From UBA987 sp002292105 (GTDB lineage Bacteria; Bacteroidota; Bacteroidia; NS11-12g; UBA9320), in contig OX044357.1 in assembly GCA_943846675.1 (NCBI GenBank), forward strand, positions 1,302,001 to 1,366,000: a stretch of DNA of 64,000 nt, read 5' to 3'. The notes beneath the pieces are model-generated. The model worked only from the letters and a program-made list of their open reading frames with translations. It was not told where the DNA came from and made no database searches. Position numbers and translations under genes: made by a program. Of the stretch, positions 51,587 through 60,508 are shown piece after piece; the first letter of the stretch is position 1; each line of letters begins with the position of its first letter.

Positions 51587-52618
51587 ATGAAAATGACATT
51601 AAATAAAACATCTATGTTAAATCGATTAGCAGCTCTTGTCGTATTTGGCACTATAGTATTTGCAGCAGGTTGTGACAGAGTTACAGAAACTGAAGGACCA
51701 AATTTGTCTGACATATACGGAGAGTTCACCGTGCTTGAAGACTTCAAAACGAGCCAAGCCGATGTAGACTTTTCAGCCAACGAAACAGTTTATTTTACAG
51801 CCCGTTTTTCAACGATTACATCTTGGACCATTACAATTAAAAGCTCCACTTCGGATGCGACGAAAATAATTGAAGGAAGATCTAACCTGATCAATGAAGA
51901 GAATGGCACTTGGGATGGATCCACAACTGTTTTTCCGTCTTTTGGTACGGGGGCTTGTACCGTTGAACTTTGGACGGAAGCTGATAGCTCAAAGCAGAAC
52001 GCAAACGTCAATGTTACAGGATTACGCGTTCCTACCGGAACCGTTGTTGCCGATTTTGAATCAGGAATAAATCCTGGATGGACTGTATTTGCACAAAGCG
52101 GTGCAGATATGACCTTCACTATTGCAAACGACAAACCTGTTCCGGAGGGAAATAATTATTTCGACATGGCTGGTGCAGTTAACTGGGATTACCTTATAGG
52201 ATTGGTTGATTTTCCAGCTACAGCAGTTGGACCTAATGGTTTTGACAGGTCAAGTAATCCAAATGAGTCATACTTTAATGCAGTTCTTTACAGACCTGAT
52301 ACACTAACCAATGGTATCGTATTATTCCAGTTTAAAGAAGACGAAAACGGCGATGGTAACTTCAATGACGCAAATGAAGACATGTACGCTTTGGAGCTTA
52401 AAGACCTTGATCCAGGATGGCAAATTGTGTCTATAAAATATGCAGACTTAATTGCCTTAGAGAATGGTCAGCCAACTACGCCGAGAGGAAACGCACTGCA
52501 CAATCCAGATAAGCTACACACCTTATCGTGCCTGTTTTTGGCTAATCCAGCAACGGGCTACTCACAAGTCCTTATGGATTTCGTAGTATTCACAAACGAC
52601 GGACCTTTAAAACTGTAG
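51587..52618 (+). CDS. Lipoprotein with Ig-like and carbohydrate-binding-like domains
   Basis: This is a 343-residue protein with the lipobox FAAGC (Cys about residue 28). Residues of about 45-145 resemble an Ig/FN3-like sandwich (VYFTARFSTITSWTITIKSS). Residues of about 150-343 form a jelly-roll-like module (VADFESGINPGWTVFAQSG, NYFDMAGAVNWDYLIGLVDF and VLYRPDTLTNGIVLFQFKED) that looks like a carbohydrate-binding fold with an acidic, possibly Ca-binding loop (DENGDGNFNDANED). No catalytic residues are visible. It starts 11 bp after barrel 2. By position it could play the role SusD/SusE-type binding lipoproteins play elsewhere. Confidence 0.8.
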   Translation: MKMTLNKTSMLNRLAALVVFGTIVFAAGCDRVTETEGPNLSDIYGEFTVLEDFKTSQADVDFSANETVYFTARFSTITSWTITIKSSTSDATKIIEGRSNLINEENGTWDGSTTVFPSFGTGACTVELWTEADSSKQNANVNVTGLRVPTGTVVADFESGINPGWTVFAQSGADMTFTIANDKPVPEGNNYFDMAGAVNWDYLIGLVDFPATAVGPNGFDRSSNPNESYFNAVLYRPDTLTNGIVLFQFKEDENGDGNFNDANEDMYALELKDLDPGWQIVSIKYADLIALENGQPTTPRGNALHNPDKLHTLSCLFLANPATGYSQVLMDFVVFTNDGPLKL

Positions 52619-52620
52619 TT

Positions 52621-53850
52621 ATGTGGATTAAAAGCATAGCATTTACAGCTTTAGTGGTGATAGGCACAGCCTGTGTTACCGTTAAACCTACAGCATTATT
52701 TGATGAGGCATCTAGTAAGCCAGAGCCACCACATATCGAAAACTTTTATGCCCTCAACGTTCTTAACGAAAAGTTAAGTGGGGAGGTTTGGTATACCGCA
52801 GATGTGAAATGTATTCGTGTTGAAAATTCCACAGAAAACGTTTTCGCTGGGTCTAACGCCATCCACCTCAAATGGGACAAACAAGAAGGTGGTTGTGATT
52901 GGATTGGCATGGGAATCGGTTGGGACGGATGGGCGCCCAAAGATTTAAGCATGATTATGAATAAGGCCGCCATACAGTTTAAAGTATATAGCACGGGTGG
53001 GAAAATTGCAGGTTTGCCATTAGCTGCTGCAATGGAAGATTATGCGGGTAAAGCCGCTTGGATTGGATTTGCAGGTAAATACATTTCATATAAGAATGAC
53101 GAAACTTGGGCTACAGTGACACTGCCTATCGGTGATTTTGATTGGGATATGTTTGATGCTGACCCATCCAACGTAAAACAGATGCTTATTCAATTTGAAG
53201 CAGCAGGTGAAGTCTATTTCGATGAGATTAGCGTAGTTCCATTTGAAGGAACTTTAAACAAGCATTACGCATCACGGTTTGACCACGATCCAGGATTCGT
53301 TATTGATGGCGAATTGGATGAAACCAATTGGGGCAGCCCAATTGACATAGACGGGAACAAAATCTCAATCGTAGGTAATTCAGAATACATTTACGTTAGT
53401 GGAGAAGTTCAAGATGCCAGCCCATTGTCAAACAACAAATCAGGCGACGATGTGTGGAATGGCGATGGGGTAGAGCTTGCCTTTAGCACAAATCCAGAGG
53501 CAAATCCAAGAAGAAAACAACTGTTGTTAACCGATCAGCACATTTGTATCAAACTTGGTGAAAAGCCTATGGTATGGGATTGGCAGACGCATGATGGCGT
53601 TGCAGATACCGAAATAGCGTACAAAAAAACCACAACGGGGTATCAGTTTGAAGCTCAAATTCCATTCGCACATTTTAAACGAGGAGAATTGAAATCTAAT
53701 ATCAATTATCATTTAGAGGTAGCTATTAACGATGGCAATGGCCAAAACAGAACGAAGCAGCTCAAGTGGAATAGCAGTGGGATAGAGGGATTTCATAAAA
53801 ACCCATCGTTTTGGGGTAACATAACATATACAACAGATAAAAGTGAATAA
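52621..53850 (+). CDS. Lipoprotein with N-terminal jelly roll and C-terminal CBM9-like domain
   Basis: This is a 409-residue protein with the lipobox IGTAC (Cys about residue 18). Residues of about 40-210 resemble a CBM11/CIA30-like sandwich (HLKWDKQEGGCDWIGMGIGW, ending VYFDEISVVPF). Residues of about 225-405 match the CBM9-like/DOMON pattern (FVIDGELDETNW, YIYVSGEVQDAS, DDVWNGDGVELAFST, GYQFEAQIPFAHF and HLEVAINDGNGQNR). No enzyme motif is seen. It is 3 bp after the preceding lipoprotein gene and overlaps the next by 8 bp, so it is clearly part of the same operon. It is likely a surface or periplasmic glucan-binding protein. Confidence 0.85.
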   Translation: MWIKSIAFTALVVIGTACVTVKPTALFDEASSKPEPPHIENFYALNVLNEKLSGEVWYTADVKCIRVENSTENVFAGSNAIHLKWDKQEGGCDWIGMGIGWDGWAPKDLSMIMNKAAIQFKVYSTGGKIAGLPLAAAMEDYAGKAAWIGFAGKYISYKNDETWATVTLPIGDFDWDMFDADPSNVKQMLIQFEAAGEVYFDEISVVPFEGTLNKHYASRFDHDPGFVIDGELDETNWGSPIDIDGNKISIVGNSEYIYVSGEVQDASPLSNNKSGDDVWNGDGVELAFSTNPEANPRRKQLLLTDQHICIKLGEKPMVWDWQTHDGVADTEIAYKKTTTGYQFEAQIPFAHFKRGELKSNINYHLEVAINDGNGQNRTKQLKWNSSGIEGFHKNPSFWGNITYTTDKSE

Positions 53851-54703
53851 TATTAAAGGTAAGCTGTTCGGACTTCTATTTATAGCCACCACAATGGTGG
53901 CTTGTCAACAATCCACACCACCTGACCCATCAGTAAATACGGAGTCGTTTGGTAGGGTTGGCGATAGCATTCGTTTTGCAGGATTAGATTGGACTGTTAA
54001 AATACATGAAACTGGGAAATGGGGACCAGGACCCAATTATTTTTCTGGTAACGAACGGGATATAACCATCGATGATAATGGCTATTTACACATGAAGATT
54101 GTTAAACGAGACAACAAATGGTTCAGCACCGAGGTTGTTTCGGATAAAAATATGGGCTTTGGTACCTACATTTTTACGGTTGACGCCGATCTTGAAGATA
54201 TCTCCGAGAACATCGTATTGGGACTGTTTACTTGGGACAACAATACCTTTCAAACAGACGCGAATTCTGAGGTGGATATTGAAGTGAGTAAATGGAGCAA
54301 CAAGGATCAAGAAAGAACGCTCCAATACGGTGTGCAGCCGATCTTTTTCGGACAGTTAAACGAAGAACGTAAGTATATCCCTGATTACCCTTTAGGTAGC
54401 TTAAAAGGTATAACAACGCATGCTTTCACATGGACTGAGAAAGAGATTACTTGGATATCATACGCCGGAGACACTTATGGTCAAGGAAAAGTACTTGGCG
54501 AATGGAGCTTTGATGATACACAACCCACACGCGTTAAGCAAGAGGGAGGTAAAACCTCTGAGCCAATAGTAATACCTAAACCAGGTTCTGAAACAAATGC
54601 AAGAATAAATCTTTGGTTGGTCACTGGAGGAAGCAATCAAGGACCAACTAAAGGGAAAGATGTAGAAATGATTATTCGAAACTTCGAATACAGACCACTA
54701 TAA
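53843..54703 (+). CDS. GH16-like lipoprotein with ExDxE motif
   Basis: This is a 286-residue protein with the lipobox TMVAC (Cys about residue 21). The body is a GH16-type jelly roll (LDWTVKIHETGKWGPGPNYF, NGYLHMKIVKRD, FGTYIFTVDADL). The catalytic segment reads Glu143-Val-Asp145-Ile-Glu147 (SEVDIEVSKW), the shorter ExDxE form without the beta-bulge residue, unlike the ExDxxE of the other GH16 in the locus. It may cut a different linkage, such as mixed-linkage glucan, or only bind. It is last in the rightward operon and ends against a convergent gene (6-bp overlap). Confidence 0.85.
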   Translation: MNNIKGKLFGLLFIATTMVACQQSTPPDPSVNTESFGRVGDSIRFAGLDWTVKIHETGKWGPGPNYFSGNERDITIDDNGYLHMKIVKRDNKWFSTEVVSDKNMGFGTYIFTVDADLEDISENIVLGLFTWDNNTFQTDANSEVDIEVSKWSNKDQERTLQYGVQPIFFGQLNEERKYIPDYPLGSLKGITTHAFTWTEKEITWISYAGDTYGQGKVLGEWSFDDTQPTRVKQEGGKTSEPIVIPKPGSETNARINLWLVTGGSNQGPTKGKDVEMIIRNFEYRPL

Positions 54704-55681
54704 GCCGATACGAACGGCTTCTGCCAATAATTTGGTTTTGTCTATAGCGACAACACCAATTTTTTCACAGACTAAACCACCCGCTAAGTTGCTGAGTTCA
54801 GCTACGGATGTCCAGGGCATTTTAGAGCCTACAGCTAGCGCTGCGACACTGATTACAGAATCGCCTGCACCGCTTACGTCAACAATCTTGCGTTTGTGGG
54901 CGTCCATAAATACTACCTGTCCATTTTCCAAAATAGCAACGCCCATTTCCGATAAGGTTAAAAGCACTTGCTTAACATCTAATTTCTTAGCAAGCAATTG
55001 AATTGCTGACTCAATTTCTGTTTTGGTGGAAAGTTCGCTTTGTAATTGGAGCCCGTCTATTATTTCTTTTTTGTTCGGCTTAAAAAGTGTGACCCCTTTA
55101 TAATCAAGAAAGTGATCAATTTTTGGGTCTACTAACGTTGGTATATCTTCTTTGGTGCACAGTTTTATAACGCCACTGATGATTTTCTTAGTTAACAAAC
55201 CTTTGTTATAGTCTTGTAAAATGACAACATCTACTCGGTTTATTATCGATTTGACAAAGTCAATAGCATGTTTTTCAATCTCATTATCAACTTCCCTACA
55301 GTCCTCTTGGTCTACACGCAACAGTTGTTTTTCGTTGCCAATGACCCTTGTTTTAATGGTCGTAGGTCTTTTTCGGTCAACGATGATGCCTTCATTTTCA
55401 AGTCCAACTTCGCTTAATCGATTGTACAACCATTCACCCTCAGGGTCGTTTCCGCGTACGGCACATAAAATGGGGTTAGCACCAAGCGCTTTGATATTCA
55501 GTGCGACATTAGCCGCTCCTCCTAATCTACGCTCTCTTTTCTTAACAGAAACAACCGGAACCGGTGCTTCAGGGCTAATTCTTGTAACTTCTCCGACGTA
55601 GTATTCGTCTACCATTACATCACCTAGAATGAGTACATTCAGGTGTTTAAAACCATCAAATATTTTGTGAATTTCTGCCAT
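54698..55681 (-). CDS. HldE/RfaE-type PfkB-family sugar kinase
   Basis: This is a 327-residue cytoplasmic kinase matching the N-terminal half of HldE, which phosphorylates heptose 7-phosphate at C1 for lipopolysaccharide core synthesis. Signatures are VLILGDVMVDEYYVGEVTRI, SPEAPVPVV, RLGGAANVALNIKALG, VILQDYNKGLL and the PfkB anion-hole segment DVSGAGDSVI (Asp as base). The cytidylyltransferase half is absent, so it should act as a separate kinase. It is 4 bp after the aminotransferase gene on the same strand, and its stop codon overlaps the end of the glucan operon. Confidence 0.9.
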   Translation of the reverse strand: MAEIHKIFDGFKHLNVLILGDVMVDEYYVGEVTRISPEAPVPVVSVKKRERRLGGAANVALNIKALGANPILCAVRGNDPEGEWLYNRLSEVGLENEGIIVDRKRPTTIKTRVIGNEKQLLRVDQEDCREVDNEIEKHAIDFVKSIINRVDVVILQDYNKGLLTKKIISGVIKLCTKEDIPTLVDPKIDHFLDYKGVTLFKPNKKEIIDGLQLQSELSTKTEIESAIQLLAKKLDVKQVLLTLSEMGVAILENGQVVFMDAHKRKIVDVSGAGDSVISVAALAVGSKMPWTSVAELSNLAGGLVCEKIGVVAIDKTKLLAEAVRIGL

Positions 55682-55685
55682 CCAA

Positions 55686-56876
55686 CTAGGTCAACTTGGC
55701 CAGTGCGTTTTTAACTTTGTCCATGGCTTCCAGTAAATCTGCCTCCGATGCGGCATAACTTATTCGGATACATTTGGGATTGCCAAAAGCATCTCCACCA
55801 ACTATCGAAACATGGGCATTTTCTAATAAAAACAAACATAAGTCCGTGGAAGATTTTATGGTTTGCCCTTGGTACGACTTGCCAAAGTATGCACTAACAT
55901 CTGGAAAGACGTAAAACGCACCTTTTGGAAAATTAGGTTTGATTCCATCAATGTCCGACAAACAATCACAAATCACCTTTCTGCGATTTTCGAATGTTTC
56001 ACGCATTTGTTTCGTATCGTCCAAACTCCCTTCAAGGGCGGTAATTGCTGCACGTTGTGCAACTGAATTGGTGCCAGAGGTGAACTGACCTTGTAGCTTT
56101 TCAACGGCTTTGGCTATCCACAGAGGGGCACCGAGAAAACCAATTCGCCAGCCAGTCATGGCAAAGCCTTTGCTTAAACCGTTTACCGTCACAACCCGAT
56201 CCTTTAGGTAACCTAAAGAACCAATACTATTATGTTTTTGACCGTATTGTATATGCTCATATATTTCATCTGATATCACAATTATGTTTGGGTGACTATC
56301 AATGATAGAGGCAACTTCTTTTAAAAATGCTTCAGAAAACACAGTACCGCTTGGGTTACAAGGCGAACTAAACAACAGGACTTTTGTCTTGTCGGTTATG
56401 GCCTGCTTTAAGTCGTCTAGACTGAATGTATAATCTGTATCAATATCTGAGTTGATTACCACAGGGACTCCTCCAGCTAGCTTAACCATCTCTGGGTAAC
56501 TTACCCAGTAGGGCGCTGGTATGATAACTTCGTCACCGTCGTTAATTAAGGAAAAGATGACGTTGGTAATAGAGTGTTTTGCACCTCCACTTACAACGAT
56601 TTGCTCCGGAGCGTAGTCAAGGTTGTTTTGGTCTTTAAACTTCTTCGATATGGCCTGACGCAGTTCTGGGTAGCCTGCCACTGGAGGGTAGTGGGTCCAA
56701 CCATCGTCAATGGCCTGTTTGGCCGCATCACGAATAAAGTTTGGCGTATCGAAATCTGGTTCGCCAATACTCAAGTTTATTACTTTAACGCCAGTAGCAG
56801 CAAGCGCTCGCGCTTTCTTAGTCATCACAAGGGTTTGTGATTCTGAAACTGATTGTAGTCGCTTGGATACTTCCAT
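55686..56876 (-). CDS. Class I/II aminotransferase, aspartate aminotransferase type
   Basis: This 396-residue PLP enzyme is of the AspB subgroup. The lysine that binds PLP is Lys236 in VNGLSKGFAMTGWRIGFLG. Other markers are NLSIGEPDFDTP (substrate loop), VSGGAKHSI, PAPYWVSYPEM and SSPCNPSGTVF. It transfers amino groups between aspartate or a related amino acid and 2-oxoglutarate. Length is normal. A near-consensus TAATTTCG (56884-56891, minus strand) lies 7 bases before the ATG. The downstream kinase gene is probably on the same transcript. Confidence 0.95.
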   Translation of the reverse strand: MEVSKRLQSVSESQTLVMTKKARALAATGVKVINLSIGEPDFDTPNFIRDAAKQAIDDGWTHYPPVAGYPELRQAISKKFKDQNNLDYAPEQIVVSGGAKHSITNVIFSLINDGDEVIIPAPYWVSYPEMVKLAGGVPVVINSDIDTDYTFSLDDLKQAITDKTKVLLFSSPCNPSGTVFSEAFLKEVASIIDSHPNIIVISDEIYEHIQYGQKHNSIGSLGYLKDRVVTVNGLSKGFAMTGWRIGFLGAPLWIAKAVEKLQGQFTSGTNSVAQRAAITALEGSLDDTKQMRETFENRRKVICDCLSDIDGIKPNFPKGAFYVFPDVSAYFGKSYQGQTIKSSTDLCLFLLENAHVSIVGGDAFGNPKCIRISYAASEADLLEAMDKVKNALAKLT

Positions 56877-57313
56877 ATCTGGGCGAAATTAAGTCCTTTT
56901 GTTTTGAAATTGAACCAGATATGCATAATTCTTTGCAACATATATCATTAGATAAATGTTGTAAAAAACTAATGAAGAAAATTATTAAAAATTGGGGATA
57001 ATGAAGTTCGCAAACCTTAGTAATAAATCCGACGACCATACAGATGATTTGCGTTTGTTGTTCACGACAAGATACTACATTATGCCTTGTAATTTGATTT
57101 TCTTATTCAAACCGACCCAATTACTCGTTTAGTATTCAATCTTTCTTTGTTTCGGGTCTAAAAATGTCATTTTGACTGTAAATAATTAAAAATCAATCAA
57201 TTGTGGTGTAATGTTGTCAGTAATCACAACAATGCACAGGGTGTTTTAGGAAATTTTGTCAGAAAACTACGTTCGTCACGTTTTTTGAAGTACACGCTGC
57301 AAACAGGACAAAC
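56877..57313. other. AT-rich intergenic region upstream of clpB, divergent promoters
   Basis: No gene is supported in these 437 bases. The palindrome GTCATTTTGAC (57166-57176) and the inverted repeat TGTTGT (57212-57217) with ACAACA (57226-57231) are possible regulatory sites for clpB. TACGTTCG (57268-57275) is a possible -7 box, 38 bases before its ATG. The length and repeats fit a regulated heat-shock promoter, which is inference. Confidence 0.5.
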
Positions 57314-59914
57314 ATGGATTTAAATAATTTTACAATAAAGGCACAAGAAGCCGTTCAAAAAGCACAAGAGCTGACTGTTGGTGCTGAGAACCAGGCCATA
57401 GAGACAGGCCATTTACTAAAAGGGATACTTTTGGTTGATGAGGACATTGTTTCTTATGCCATTAAGAAAGTGAATGCCAACCTTGGCAGGATTGAACAAG
57501 CGCTAGACGCCATACTCGGATCATATTCCAAAGTATCAGGAGTCACTAAAAATTACATTAGCAACGATGCAGATCGGGTACTGATTAAGGCCCAAAAGTT
57601 TAAGAAAGAACTTGGCGATGAATTCGTGAGCATCGAACATATATTTATGGCCTTGGTTGACGCCAAAGACCAAATTGGCAACCTGTTAAAAGATGCAGGA
57701 ATAAAGTTGTCTGAGATTAAAAAGGCTTTTGAAGAACTACGCGGAGGAAGCAAAGTCACAAGTCAAAGCGATGAAAACCAATTCAATGCTCTGAAAAAGT
57801 ATGCCAAAGATCTGAATGAACTTGCTAAAAATGGTAAGCTGGATCCAGTAATTGGACGTGACGATGAAATTCGTAGACTCTTGCAAATTCTATCCCGAAG
57901 AACAAAGAATAATCCAATTCTTATTGGAGAACCTGGTGTCGGGAAAACGGCCATAGCTGAAGGTTTGGCGCATCGAATCATTTCTGAAGACGTGCCTGAA
58001 AATTTACGAAGTAAGCGTATATTCTCTTTAGACATGGGTAGCCTTGTTGCAGGTGCTAAGTACAAAGGCGAATTTGAGGAAAGACTTAAAGCCGTAATTA
58101 AAGAAGTGGTAGACAGCAACGGAGAATTGGTCTTGTTTATTGACGAGATTCATACCCTTGTGGGTGCTGGTGGAAGCGGTGAAGGAGCGATGGACGCAGC
58201 CAATATATTGAAGCCAGCATTGGCTCGAGGGGAACTGCGTGCAATCGGTGCCACGACGCTTGCGGAATACCAGAAATATATTGAAAAGGATAAAGCACTG
58301 GAACGTCGTTTCCAAAGTATTTTGGTAGATGAGCCTGATACGGCTGATGCCATTTCAATTCTGCGTGGACTAAAAGAGCGTTATGAAGTGCATCACAAGG
58401 TACGCATCAAGGATGAAGCAATCATCTCTGCTGTAGAGCTGTCACAACGATATATTTCAGATAGATTTCTTCCAGACAAAGCGATAGACCTGATTGACGA
58501 GGCTGCAGCCAAGCTTCGTTTAGAAATTGACTCTGTACCAGAAGAACTGGATGAACTGGATCGAAGAATCCGTCAGCTTGAAATTGAAAGGGAGGCTATT
58601 AAGCGTGAAAATGATAAAAAGAAATTGGCGTCATTGAATGAAGAAATTGCTAACCTTAGCGAAGAGCGTGATAGTTTAAAAGCAAAATGGCAAAGCGAAA
58701 AGGTTATCGTAGACGGCATCCAAATTAGTAAGAAACGTATTGAAGAATTACGGTTGGAAGCCGAACAAGCAGAACGTTCTGGTGACTTTGGGAAGGTGGC
58801 TGAAATCCGGTATGGGAAGATTAAGGAAGTTGAAGACGAGCTAAACACGTTAAAAAGCGAATTGTCCGAAAAGCAAACGGATTCGAGCTTGGTAAAGGAA
58901 GAGGTAAGCAATGAAGACATCGCCGAAGTGGTGAGTCGTTGGACAGGCATTCCTGTTCAAAGCATGCTGCAAAGCGAGCGAGAGAAGTTGCTTAACCTGG
59001 AAGATGAATTGCACAAGCGTGTTGTAGGTCAAGACGAAGCGATAAACGCCATTTCAGATGCCATTCGAAGAAGTAGAGCGGGGTTGTCAGATCCTAAAAA
59101 ACCGATAGGGAGCTTTATTTTCTTAGGTACGACGGGCGTTGGTAAAACAGAGCTCGCCAAAGCATTGGCCTCTTATCTGTTTAATAAAGAAGATTCTATG
59201 GTGCGTATCGACATGAGCGAGTACCAAGAGAAACACACCGTGTCAAGATTGATTGGAGCCCCTCCAGGGTATGTTGGCTACGACGAAGGTGGACAGCTTA
59301 CTGAATCTGTGAGAAGAAAGCCGTATTCGGTTATTCTATTAGATGAGATAGAGAAAGCACATCCAGATGTATTCAATATTCTGTTGCAAGTATTGGATGA
59401 TGGTCGATTGACAGACAATAAAGGAAGAACGGCGAACTTTAGAAATACCATTATCATCATGACTTCGAATATCGGTGCTCATTTGATACAAGAAAGGTTT
59501 AACGAGCTAACGTCAGACAATCAGGAAGAAATTGAAGCCAAAACAAAACGAGAGGTCTTTGATTTGTTAAAGACTACGATAAGACCAGAGTTTTTAAATC
59601 GAATTGATGAGCTGATTATGTTTAAACCGCTAGGGCGCGATGAAATTCGCGGAATCGTAGACATACAGTTCGAATCTTTACGTAAGATGTTAGCAGAGCA
59701 AGGCATCGTTATAAAGGCTTCTCAAGCCGCCTTAGATTGGTTAGGTGAAATTGGTTACGATCCAAGTTTCGGTGCCCGACCACTGAAAAGAGCGATTCAG
59801 CGAGAGGTGCTCAATATTCTTTCTAAAGAGATTCTTTCTGGTACGGTTTCCAGTTCTGATACCATTGAATTAGACATCGATACAAACAAGAAGTTTGTCT
59901 TTAAGAATAGTTAA
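57314..59914 (+). CDS. clpB: ClpB disaggregase
   Basis: This 866-residue AAA+ chaperone pulls proteins out of aggregates with DnaK. Its layout is a Clp-N double repeat (about 1-150), AAA-1 with Walker A GEPGVGKT (205-212) and Walker B LVLFIDEIHTL, a long coiled-coil middle domain (about 405-530, rich in Glu/Lys/Arg heptads), and AAA-2 with GTTGVGKT (605-612) and VILLDEIEKAH, then a C-terminal lid (FGARPLKRAIQREV). The middle domain separates it from ClpC and ClpA. The second Walker A has Thr where Pro is usual (GPTGVGKT). It stands alone behind a long leader. Confidence 0.97.
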   Translation: MDLNNFTIKAQEAVQKAQELTVGAENQAIETGHLLKGILLVDEDIVSYAIKKVNANLGRIEQALDAILGSYSKVSGVTKNYISNDADRVLIKAQKFKKELGDEFVSIEHIFMALVDAKDQIGNLLKDAGIKLSEIKKAFEELRGGSKVTSQSDENQFNALKKYAKDLNELAKNGKLDPVIGRDDEIRRLLQILSRRTKNNPILIGEPGVGKTAIAEGLAHRIISEDVPENLRSKRIFSLDMGSLVAGAKYKGEFEERLKAVIKEVVDSNGELVLFIDEIHTLVGAGGSGEGAMDAANILKPALARGELRAIGATTLAEYQKYIEKDKALERRFQSILVDEPDTADAISILRGLKERYEVHHKVRIKDEAIISAVELSQRYISDRFLPDKAIDLIDEAAAKLRLEIDSVPEELDELDRRIRQLEIEREAIKRENDKKKLASLNEEIANLSEERDSLKAKWQSEKVIVDGIQISKKRIEELRLEAEQAERSGDFGKVAEIRYGKIKEVEDELNTLKSELSEKQTDSSLVKEEVSNEDIAEVVSRWTGIPVQSMLQSEREKLLNLEDELHKRVVGQDEAINAISDAIRRSRAGLSDPKKPIGSFIFLGTTGVGKTELAKALASYLFNKEDSMVRIDMSEYQEKHTVSRLIGAPPGYVGYDEGGQLTESVRRKPYSVILLDEIEKAHPDVFNILLQVLDDGRLTDNKGRTANFRNTIIIMTSNIGAHLIQERFNELTSDNQEEIEAKTKREVFDLLKTTIRPEFLNRIDELIMFKPLGRDEIRGIVDIQFESLRKMLAEQGIVIKASQAALDWLGEIGYDPSFGARPLKRAIQREVLNILSKEILSGTVSSSDTIELDIDTNKKFVFKNS

Positions 59915-59983
59915 TTTGCCAGTATATGGCATCTAACCAATCTGCTTAAAGACATAAAAACCTGCACAATTTGTGAAGCACAT

Positions 59984-60508
59984 TTGCCTTTGGGACCAAA
60001 CCCAGTTGTTTGGGCACACCCAAAGGCAAAATTGGTAATCATTGGACAAGCCCCGGGAACAAAGGTGCACAGCACCGGGATTCCATGGAACGACCCAAGC
60101 GGAGATCAACTACGCAAATGGCTGAACATGAACAAAGAAACATTTTACGATAATCCTGAAATCGCTATTGTGCTCATGGGGTTTTGCTACCCAGGGAAAG
60201 GTAAATCAGGCGACTTGCCTCCAAGACCGGAATGCTATGCTGCTTGGCATAAGAAGCTATTTGCCCAGATGCCCGAAGTAGAAATGATATTGCTTATTGG
60301 TCAGTATGCCCAAAGACAGTACTTAGGGAAAATGGCCAAGAAAACTTTGACGGAGACTGTTGCCAACTACGAACAATATTTACCGAAGTTTTTTGCCATG
60401 CCACACCCATCGCCTCGAAATCGATTTTGGTTGAAGAAAAACCCCTGGTTTGAAGACAAAGTGGTGCCGATGTTACAGGCGCATGTTGAAAGCTACTTCA
60501 ACGAGTAA
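59984..60508 (+). CDS. Uracil-DNA glycosylase superfamily protein, true start upstream
   Basis: The frame from the TTG at 59984 gives 174 residues with the uracil-DNA-glycosylase-like fold: VIIGQAPGTKVHSTGIPWND (water-activating/uracil pocket loop), ILLIGQYAQRQYLG and a C-terminal AMPHPSPRNRFWLKKNPW (the HPSPRN-type intercalating loop). Family members normally begin about 20 residues earlier with an (I/L)xxCxxCEAHLPxGPNPV segment. The same sequence is present in frame here (LLKDIKTCTICEAHLPLGPN from about 59942), but no ATG, GTG or TTG starts it. The 3' end overlaps the convergent gene by 16 bp. Confidence 0.85.
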   Translation: MPLGPNPVVWAHPKAKLVIIGQAPGTKVHSTGIPWNDPSGDQLRKWLNMNKETFYDNPEIAIVLMGFCYPGKGKSGDLPPRPECYAAWHKKLFAQMPEVEMILLIGQYAQRQYLGKMAKKTLTETVANYEQYLPKFFAMPHPSPRNRFWLKKNPWFEDKVVPMLQAHVESYFNE

